Shown here: positions 17,226 through 23,395 of the stretch, in pieces
How the letters are laid out: each line of letters begins with the position of its first letter
Numbering within the stretch: position 1 is the stretch's first letter
Assembly (NCBI GenBank): GCA_013285915.1
Contig: JABDGS010000028.1
Location: forward strand, 1 to 37,723
DNA: 37,723 nt
From: Bacteroidota bacterium
Lineage (GTDB): Bacteria; Bacteroidota; Bacteroidia; Chitinophagales; Chitinophagaceae
Reading direction: 5' to 3'
Made by a program: the position numbers and the translations under genes
The notes under the pieces: generated by a model
Databases searched by the model: none
Told to the model about the DNA's origin: nothing
The model's input: only the letters and a program-made list of their open reading frames with translations

Positions 17226-17375
17226 ATGGAAAAGAGACGAACAATAGGCATTTGGTTTTTAGTGCTGCTGGGTTTAGCGATAGGCTTTGCTATTGAAAAC
17301 GTACGCGTGGGATTATTGATTGGGTTGGTTTTGGGCTTACTAACCATTGGCCTTGCAGCAGGCAGAAAAAGATAG
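17226..17375 (+). CDS. 49-residue membrane protein of unknown function
   Basis: An ATG at 17226 opens a 49-codon frame ending in TAG at 17375. The peptide begins MEKRRTIGIWFLVLLGLAIG and ends in AAGRKR. It has a basic N-terminus, two short hydrophobic Gly-spaced segments (about 7-23 and 27-45) joined by a polar turn (IENVRV), and a basic C-terminus. This reads as a two-helix hairpin with both ends cytoplasmic. The GxxxG-like spacing suggests helix packing. It lies 63 bp after the PIG-L gene on the same strand and could be transcribed with it. The clean hydrophobic pattern and the positive-inside charges support a real gene; I do not recognise a named family. Confidence 0.55.
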   Translation: MEKRRTIGIWFLVLLGLAIGFAIENVRVGLLIGLVLGLLTIGLAAGRKR

Positions 17376-17523
17376 TGTGCTAAAAATGTTAAATGTTGAG
17401 TAATGGTTTTATTTAATAAGAAATTGATTATTCATTTGCTTATATAAAAAAACTCAAACTGTTCGGGCAACCCTTTATGATGATGTGCTTGTTTACCATG
17501 CCTGTAACTGCAACAAACATATT

Positions 17524-17643
17524 ATGCCAAGCGACGAGAAAATACCGTTATTCAAAAAATGGAACCACTGGTATGCATTAGTGGTTATCGCGTTAGTGGT
17601 TTTAATAGTTTTCTTCTCCTGGTTCACTAAACACTTTTCATGA
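17524..17643 (+). CDS. 39-residue single-pass membrane protein overlapping the symporter gene
   Basis: An ATG at 17524 opens a 39-codon frame whose TGA (17641-17643) overlaps the ATG (17640) of the symporter gene in an ATGA junction, so translation is almost certainly coupled. The peptide has a polar start (MPSDEKIPLFKKWNHWY), one strongly hydrophobic helix (about 18-34) and a short aromatic/basic end (WFTKHFS). Small helper proteins of this type are known for some SSS-family carriers: DUF4212 small subunits lie directly upstream of their symporters, but they are longer, about 80-90 residues, with two helices. I propose an analogous small subunit or assembly factor here. The coding call rests on the overlap, the helix and the amphipathic entry segment; function is inference. 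Confidence 0.7.
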   Translation: MPSDEKIPLFKKWNHWYALVVIALVVLIVFFSWFTKHFS

Positions 17644-19391
17644 GCTCAGCAGACTGGATAGTTTTAATAATTACCCTTATTGCTATTGTGGCTTATGGCC
17701 TGTATAAAAGCCGTACCACAAAAAACATGGAAGGTTATTTTCTAAATAACCGCAGCATGCCATGGTACCTGATACTCTTAAGCATTATGGGTACGCAGGC
17801 GAGCGCCGTAACTTTTTTATCCGCACCGGGCCAGGCCTTTACTGATGGTATGCGCTTTGTTCAATACTACTTTGGCCTGCCCATAGCCATGGTCATACTG
17901 TGCATAACATTCGTGCCCATGTTTAATAAGCTAAAAGTTTTTACGGCATATGAATACTTAGAGCAACGCTTTGACCTTAAAACGCGCACTTTTACCTCAG
18001 CCATGTTTTTATTATCCCGCGGTTTATCAACCGGCATCAGTATTTATGCGCCTTCTATCATACTATCGTCTTTATTGGGCTGGAATATTTACTGGGTAAA
18101 CATTATTATGGGTGGTATGCTTATTATTTATACTGTAACTGGTGGCGCAAAGGCCGTGGCCTATACACAGCAATTACAGTTTGTAATAATTTTCGCAGGT
18201 ATGTTTCTTGCGGGGTATTATATAGTACACCAATTGCCTGAAGGCATCGGTTTTACCGATGCTTTAAAAGTAAGCGGCGCAAGCGGCAAGCTTAATGTAA
18301 TTACCACCGGGATCTCATCAAAAGGTTTTGACTGGAAAGACCGTTACAATTTAATAAGCGGGTTAATAGGCGGCCTGTTTCTTTCCCTCTCCTATTTTGG
18401 CACAGACCAAAGCCAGGTTGGCCGTTATGTTACTGCAAAAAACAGCACGGAGAGCAAAATAGGTTTGTTAATGAATGGCCTTGTTAAAGTGCCTATGCAA
18501 TTTTTCATACTGCTTATAGGCGCTCTGCTGTTTACTTTTTACCAATTTAAAAGCGGCCCCATATTTTTTAACTCATCAGTACCGGCTGCTGTTTATAAAG
18601 GCGTTTATGGCGATTCACTTAAAAACACCGAGCATGAATTTGCTTTGGCAAACAGCAGGCAAAACAATTATGCAACGCAGTTTATACGGGCTGATAAAAA
18701 CAACAACAGCGGCATTGCCGCTGCATACAAAGACAGTATAGGCATTGCTAACAAACAAATGGATGGGCTGCGAAAAAATTACAGAACATTATTAACAAAA
18801 GCAGACGCAACAATTGATACCAACGACACCAACTATATATTTTTACGGTTTGTGATCGATAACCTCCCCAAAGGGCTTGTAGGCTTGCTGATAGCCATTA
18901 TTTTTATTGCATCGTGGGGTTCAATTGCTGCTGCATTAAACTCGCTGGCGTCGGCTACCATGATTGATTTTTACTGCCGTTTTAAAGCAAATCATTCACA
19001 CCCGAATATATCAGATGTTGAGCAGGAGAACAGGTATCACCTTTCCAAATGGTACACTTTTGCGTGGGGTATATTTTGTATAATAATGGCAGAGTTTTCA
19101 AACCGGCTTGGCAGCCTTATTGAGGCAGTTAATGTGCTTGGCTCTCTTTTTTACGGCGTGATGCTGGGTATTTTCCTGGTGGCTTTTTATATGAAAAAAA
19201 TTGGCGGCACTGCTGTTTTTTGGGCTGCCGTAGTGGGCGAAATCATCGTAATAACCTTTTACTTTCTTGATAAGTTTAATATTATAGGCCTTGGTTTTTT
19301 ATGGTTTAACCTTGTTGGCGCACTGGCTGTAGTTTTGTTCAGCGCCGTAATAAATATCTTCACTAAAAAGCACACAGCCAAAGCCCTTTAG
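17640..19391 (+). CDS. Sodium:solute symporter (SSS/SGLT family)
   Basis: This 583-residue integral membrane carrier has about 13 helices. The start (DWIVLIITLIAIVAYGLYKSR) followed by MEGYFLNNRSMPWY and then LSIMGTQASAVTFLSAPGQA is the classical SSS beginning; the GTQASAVTFLSAPG stretch contributes to the sodium and substrate sites. A conserved SLSYFGTDQSQVGRYV segment is present at about 250-265. Between two C-terminal helices there is an extended soluble loop of about 75 residues (about 310-385) with a helical, charged composition, longer than in sugar or proline carriers such as PutP. The solute cannot be assigned. Translation is coupled to the 39-codon gene just upstream. A weak hairpin followed by T residues overlaps the 3' end. 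Confidence 0.92.
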   Translation: MSSADWIVLIITLIAIVAYGLYKSRTTKNMEGYFLNNRSMPWYLILLSIMGTQASAVTFLSAPGQAFTDGMRFVQYYFGLPIAMVILCITFVPMFNKLKVFTAYEYLEQRFDLKTRTFTSAMFLLSRGLSTGISIYAPSIILSSLLGWNIYWVNIIMGGMLIIYTVTGGAKAVAYTQQLQFVIIFAGMFLAGYYIVHQLPEGIGFTDALKVSGASGKLNVITTGISSKGFDWKDRYNLISGLIGGLFLSLSYFGTDQSQVGRYVTAKNSTESKIGLLMNGLVKVPMQFFILLIGALLFTFYQFKSGPIFFNSSVPAAVYKGVYGDSLKNTEHEFALANSRQNNYATQFIRADKNNNSGIAAAYKDSIGIANKQMDGLRKNYRTLLTKADATIDTNDTNYIFLRFVIDNLPKGLVGLLIAIIFIASWGSIAAALNSLASATMIDFYCRFKANHSHPNISDVEQENRYHLSKWYTFAWGIFCIIMAEFSNRLGSLIEAVNVLGSLFYGVMLGIFLVAFYMKKIGGTAVFWAAVVGEIIVITFYFLDKFNIIGLGFLWFNLVGALAVVLFSAVINIFTKKHTAKAL

Positions 19392-19400
19392 TGCGCTTTT
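19366..19400 (+). terminator. Weak terminator overlapping the symporter 3' end
   Basis: AAAAGC-A-CAC (19366-19375) can pair with GTG-C-GCTTTT (19391-19400), giving 9 bp with one mismatch and ending in TTTT. It starts inside the last codons of the symporter gene. Efficiency is doubtful, so read-through into the PAS gene is possible. Confidence 0.35.
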
Positions 19401-19501
19401 ACGCAATTAGTTGCATTAGGGCATACTTAATTGATTTTTAAGGCAACCTATTTACTCCATTCAGGGTTTTGTATTAAAAGAATAGCTTAATCCCGGTGCC
19501 T

Positions 19502-20449
19502 ATGTCCGCAGGCGTTGACCTTTCATCGTCCCAGAAAATATTTTATGCAAAACTTTGCATAGATGGATATTTTACTGAGACGAACGAGCTATTCTACCAG
19601 AAATTATCTTCTCTTAAAAAAAATATCTTGCCCGTGAAAGCTACTTCAATAATTAATACCTGGGACCACCCGGTTTTTACAAATGCCATAAGCGACTGCG
19701 TAAAAAACAAGCATCAAAAAACAGGCGTATTACTGCGCATGCTTAACGAGGATGGTTCAAATTATTTAGTTGACTGGGAATTTTCATCGTGCTACAATAC
19801 AAAAGGCGACTTATGTGGTATTGCATGCACCGGCTTTGAAGCGGGTGCCAACCTGTATAAAGGCCTTAGTGTTGAAATGCAGCTGCGCGTGCTTAAACTA
19901 ATGTCGGACAGTGCAAGTGAAAGCATTCTTTTGCTGGACAGGGATTTCAGGATATTATCTTATAACCAGTCCGCAAATATGCTCTCGCTGCAATTATATA
20001 ATAAACAGTATACAGCAGGGGACGACTTTAGAGACTATGTAAAGCCTGAAGCACAGGCATATTTTTACCGGCAGTTTAAAAAAGCAATTGAAGGCAATGT
20101 TAGTGAAGAAGTATTTGAATTACCAGGGCGAAACGGGAAAAAAATATTTTTAAAAGTAGAAATGACACCAGTGCATGGTGACAGAAAAGGGGTTGTTACC
20201 GGCGTGGCGATAATTACGCGGGATGTTACCATAATGAATGAGCTTAACTACAGGCTTAATGAGGTAACCGCCATGCAAAGCCACCAGATACGCAGGCCTG
20301 TTGCAAACATGATAAGCCTTGTTAACCTGATGGAAGACGATAATTTAACCTGCGAACAAAAGGAATATCTTCAACTGCTTAAGATAAGCATAGCACAATT
20401 GGAAGACGAGATACAGGGCATTGTAAAAAAGGCGAGGGATAACGCGTAA
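19502..20449 (+). CDS. PAS-PAS-DHp protein lacking a kinase catalytic domain
   Basis: A soluble protein of 315 residues from ATG 19502; a GTG two codons earlier (19496) is an alternative. An N-terminal PAS-like region (about 10-115) is followed by a clearer PAS domain (about 128-243; ESILLLDRDFRILSYNQSAN through a final VAIITRDVT strand). A DHp-like helical segment comes next (about 247-310), holding the H-box QSHQIRRPVANMISLVNLME with His261. The protein ends right after the second DHp helix. The HATPase_c domain (N, G1 and G2 boxes) is absent, and the downstream sequence goes straight to a terminator-like hairpin, so this is not a simple frameshift within the window. It could act as a phosphotransfer or dimerisation partner of another kinase, or as a redox/ligand sensor. 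The domain call is good; the role is inference. Confidence 0.75.
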   Translation: MSAGVDLSSSQKIFYAKLCIDGYFTETNELFYQKLSSLKKNILPVKATSIINTWDHPVFTNAISDCVKNKHQKTGVLLRMLNEDGSNYLVDWEFSSCYNTKGDLCGIACTGFEAGANLYKGLSVEMQLRVLKLMSDSASESILLLDRDFRILSYNQSANMLSLQLYNKQYTAGDDFRDYVKPEAQAYFYRQFKKAIEGNVSEEVFELPGRNGKKIFLKVEMTPVHGDRKGVVTGVAIITRDVTIMNELNYRLNEVTAMQSHQIRRPVANMISLVNLMEDDNLTCEQKEYLQLLKISIAQLEDEIQGIVKKARDNA

Positions 20450-20493
20450 GATACTATTTTACGGGCATCATTTACTGCCAACACCGCAAACAA

Positions 20494-20531
20494 AAATCCC
20501 CCCATTCTTAGAAAAGAACGGCAGGGGATTT
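20494..20531. terminator. Bidirectional terminator-like hairpin between convergent genes
   Basis: AAATCCCC (20494-20501) pairs with GGGGATTT (20524-20531). An inner TTCTT (20505-20509) pairs with AAGAA (20514-20518) around an AGAA loop. On the minus strand the hairpin is followed by a T-rich stretch, fitting termination of the barrel gene's transcript; on the plus strand only ATTTGTGAT follows, so that direction is weaker. Confidence 0.5.
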
Positions 20532-20552
20532 GTGATATAACCAAACCTAAAT

Positions 20553-20662
20553 GATTGCCGACTGCAGATTGCGGATTGCAGATTGTGATGAGAATTGATT
20601 AACCATATATTTTTTCTAACCGCTCCGCTTCAATCAATCTGCAATCGCCAATCTGCAATCTA
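20553..20662. repeat. Inverted arrays of 7-bp repeats (GATTGCN / CAATCNN)
   Basis: The left arm has five 7-bp units in register: GATTGCC, GACTGCA, GATTGCG, GATTGCA and GATTGTG (20553-20587). The right arm has four units in inverse orientation: CAATCTG, CAATCGC, CAATCTG and CAATCTA (20635-20662). Arms 20560-20585 and 20635-20660 are reverse complements at 23 of 26 positions, separated by 49 bp of AT-rich sequence. The element fills the gap between the convergent PAS and TonB-barrel genes and stops 3 bp before the barrel gene's stop codon. Confidence 0.85.
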
Positions 20663-20665
20663 AAA

Positions 20666-23113
20666 TTAATTCCCTCCCTTCACCCTGCTCTGTTCATCAC
20701 CTGCGCCGTTGTGGTCGCGGTGCTGCAGGCTTTGTCCTTTATTAAACCTGTATGTAAAGCTTACGTTTACTACGCGGTTATCCCAATGGTTGTGTATTGT
20801 TACATCAACATTCTGGTACCGGCTGTAACCCCTGAAGCTTTGCAGGTTGGCAAAATCGCTTATGTTTACCCTTATCGTTCCTTTTTGTTTCAAGATGCTT
20901 TTTGCAACTGCAAAATCAGCTTTGCCCATTGGCCTTGCAACCAAAATACCTTCTATCATCTGGCTCCTGTAAAAACCGCTCAGCTCTAATGTCCAGCCTT
21001 TTTTAAGTGTAAACTGGTTGTTCATGTTTGCCATAAAACCGGTAGCCTGTACGTCAATGTTTCCATTATTTACAAAGCCTTTATAACGGTTGTTAATTAC
21101 CTGGGCATATATGTTTGTTCTCCACCATTTTGTTACAGGCAAACCTGCATTCATGCTTAAACCAAAACTGCGCTGGCTGGCTATATTGCTTCTTTTTACG
21201 AATGATGTATGTGTGCTGTCAACCTGCTCTAACACTTCCTGTATAATATCGTTTGTTGTGCTGTAGCTAAGTGTTGTATTTAGTATGCTTTTGAATGAAT
21301 GTGTTAATTCAATATTGTGGCTGAACTGTGGTTTAAGATAAGGGTTACCTACTTCATAAGTGTATTTGTCAAGAAAATGATAGAACGGGTTAAGCGATTC
21401 ATAATCCGGCCTTTCAATCCTTCTTCCATAACTTAAACTAAATTGGTTTTTGTCGCTTGCTGCATACCCAATATAAGCCGTTGGAAACAACTGCGTATAG
21501 CTTCTTGTAAAGCTTGAGTCAGTGGTTAGCTGGTCGCCTTTGGCATTGGTATTTTCCAAACGGAGGCCTGCCTGTACACTCCACTTTTTTGTAAACTGTT
21601 TGTTCAGGTTTACATAAGCAGCATTAATATTTTCGGTATATATAAAATGGTTGGTACGGCCACTGTCAACTATCCACGCACCATTTTCAAGATTATCGTA
21701 CTGCGCGTTATTATCTGTTTTTACATAGCTGCTTTTTACACCAGCTTCAAATTTTGCGTTGCCTTTTAACGGGTGTGTATAATCAGCTTTAACACTATAA
21801 ATGTCTATTTGGCCAGGCAGGTTACCTCTTAATGTTTCATCAGGCTGAATTTTATTTCCCTGCGGGCTGTAAAAATAGTTGTCGAACATTTGGTGTGATG
21901 ATGAAGAGTAACGCATGTAATCTGCATCAGCCGTCAACTCAGTACCAAGCGTATCAAATGTATGTTTAAGGTTAAAGTTACCGCCTATATTACCCCATTT
22001 GTCTTTTGAAGTGCTGGGTGAAAGCGTCTGTGATTGCATAACACTATTTGCATCAAAAATATTTGTTATGTTATAGCTGTTATTGCTTGAGGGGCTTGTA
22101 TAGCCGTTTACTACAAACCCGATAGTTGTTTTTTTACTTGCATAATAATCAACACCTGCTTTAAAGCTATGGGTTTGGTTAAACCTCGTCATGCCTGTAT
22201 GCTGGCGGTAGATCGATTCAATATCCTGCGTGGTTTGGTCGCGAAAGTTACGCTGCAGGTCAAGGCTTTGCAAACCTTTGTAATAATTGTAACCATAATT
22301 GCCAAACACATTTACTTTACCAGTGCGGTAGTTAATATTAAAGCTTTCGTTTGCTTTAGGATAAAAACCCTGGCCACCACCAACAGTAACACTGCCATTA
22401 AGACCTTTAACTTTTGTCTTTTTTGTTTTGATGTTTATTACACCGGCATTGCCTGATGCATCGTATTTGGCGGGTGGTTGTGTCATTATCTCAATCTGGT
22501 CAAGGTTGCTGCTGGAGAGGTTTTTAAGATAATTTGCCAGGTCTGTGCCGCTTAAATAGCTTGGCCGTCCGTCAATTAATATCATAACACCCTGTTTGCC
22601 GCGCAGGCTAACATTGCCGTCTTTGTCAACGGTAATGCCCGGAGATTTTTCCAGCACATCCAGGGCGCTTAAACCAACGTTGGTCGGCGATGCATCTACG
22701 TTCACTACGGTTTTGTCAATCTTTTGCTCAATAAATGGCTTCTTATTGCTTACCATAACATTACCCAATTGCTGGCTTTGGGCAGTAAGTACCACCTGCT
22801 TTACCGTGTATGCAGGGTTTGCTGAGTTTATATCAAATGCCTCGCTGTAATAGCTGTTATAACCTATGGCCTGCACCGAAACGATAAACTTACCTTCTTT
22901 TGAAAAGCCTATTTCAAAATTGCCTGTGGCATCTGTAACGGCTGTTTTTACCAGGGAGCTGTCTTTTATGTTTAAGAGAGATACCGTTGCAGCATCAACA
23001 GCTTTTTGTGCAACTACCTGTCCCTTAACTACTTTTGTGGTAGTTTGGGCTAATAAAACAGTTGAATGGATTGCTAAACTTATAATAGTAAGCAGCGTAA
23101 AGAACTTTTTCAT
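20666..23113 (-). CDS. TonB-type outer membrane beta-barrel protein (CarboxypepD_reg + PF14905-like barrel)
   Basis: This protein of 815 residues runs from ATG 23113, which gives a normal Sec signal (MKKFFTLLTIISLAIHSTVLLAQ, split as MKKFFTL-core-LLAQ). An upstream in-frame ATG at 23146 would add an unlikely polar extension. A carboxypeptidase-regulatory-like domain is at about 25-110. A TonB plug follows (about 125-225, SALDVLEKSPGITVDKDGNV and IMTQPPAKYDASGNAGVINI). The barrel ends in NVSFTYRFNKGQ and a charged tail. The architecture matches the 'outer membrane beta-barrel family' of TonB receptors, not SusC. The substrate is unknown, and signalling or stress roles have been proposed for relatives. 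It is divergent from an ABC permease gene and preceded by a promoter overlapped by an inverted repeat. Confidence 0.85.
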   Translation of the reverse strand: MKKFFTLLTIISLAIHSTVLLAQTTTKVVKGQVVAQKAVDAATVSLLNIKDSSLVKTAVTDATGNFEIGFSKEGKFIVSVQAIGYNSYYSEAFDINSANPAYTVKQVVLTAQSQQLGNVMVSNKKPFIEQKIDKTVVNVDASPTNVGLSALDVLEKSPGITVDKDGNVSLRGKQGVMILIDGRPSYLSGTDLANYLKNLSSSNLDQIEIMTQPPAKYDASGNAGVINIKTKKTKVKGLNGSVTVGGGQGFYPKANESFNINYRTGKVNVFGNYGYNYYKGLQSLDLQRNFRDQTTQDIESIYRQHTGMTRFNQTHSFKAGVDYYASKKTTIGFVVNGYTSPSSNNSYNITNIFDANSVMQSQTLSPSTSKDKWGNIGGNFNLKHTFDTLGTELTADADYMRYSSSSHQMFDNYFYSPQGNKIQPDETLRGNLPGQIDIYSVKADYTHPLKGNAKFEAGVKSSYVKTDNNAQYDNLENGAWIVDSGRTNHFIYTENINAAYVNLNKQFTKKWSVQAGLRLENTNAKGDQLTTDSSFTRSYTQLFPTAYIGYAASDKNQFSLSYGRRIERPDYESLNPFYHFLDKYTYEVGNPYLKPQFSHNIELTHSFKSILNTTLSYSTTNDIIQEVLEQVDSTHTSFVKRSNIASQRSFGLSMNAGLPVTKWWRTNIYAQVINNRYKGFVNNGNIDVQATGFMANMNNQFTLKKGWTLELSGFYRSQMIEGILVARPMGKADFAVAKSILKQKGTIRVNISDFANLQSFRGYSRYQNVDVTIHNHWDNRVVNVSFTYRFNKGQSLQHRDHNGAGDEQSRVKGGN

Positions 23114-23160
23114 GTCATGTATTTTAAATAATAAAGTATCTATCATTGATTATTACACAC

Positions 23161-23192
23161 CAAAGCTATGTACCTTGTTTTGCATAGTACAT
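23161..23192 (-). promoter_or_regulatory. -7 box plus 25-bp inverted-repeat operator of the TonB-barrel gene
   Basis: The minus strand carries TAGCTTTG (complement of 23161-23168), a perfect TAnnTTTG box 47 bp upstream of the ATG. Immediately upstream lies a 25-bp imperfect palindrome (23168-23192): ATGTAC, 2 nt, TG, CAAAA, CA, 2 nt, GTACAT. It occupies the spacer between the -7 and the -33 position, so a bound dimer would block RNA polymerase. ATGT/ACAT half-sites are typical of PadR-type repressors, though with other spacing. No regulator gene is adjacent. Confidence 0.5.
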
Positions 23193-23395
23193 GATTTTAA
23201 CACGAACGGCGAATATTGTGGATGAGTGGTTTATTATTAATTCGCGTTACAAGCAGCTGTGTAAGTATATAACTGTGCCCTTACTCCTCTCCTCCAAATA
23301 TTTTATCGTTTTGCTGTAACCATATTTAAGTTTAGCGGTAACAAGTACAACGCGCGGGCGCGCAGCCCGTTACATCCTTCCAAAAAATTATTCCC

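Noticed and set aside
20553-20662. Heptad arrays considered as a small CRISPR
   Set aside because: Units are 7 bp and contiguous without spacers, and no cas gene is near.
23351-23369. GC-rich CGCGCGGGCG-type island in the permease leader as an insertion or origin element
   Set aside because: Only 19 bp, with no flanking repeats or companion motifs; too little to call.
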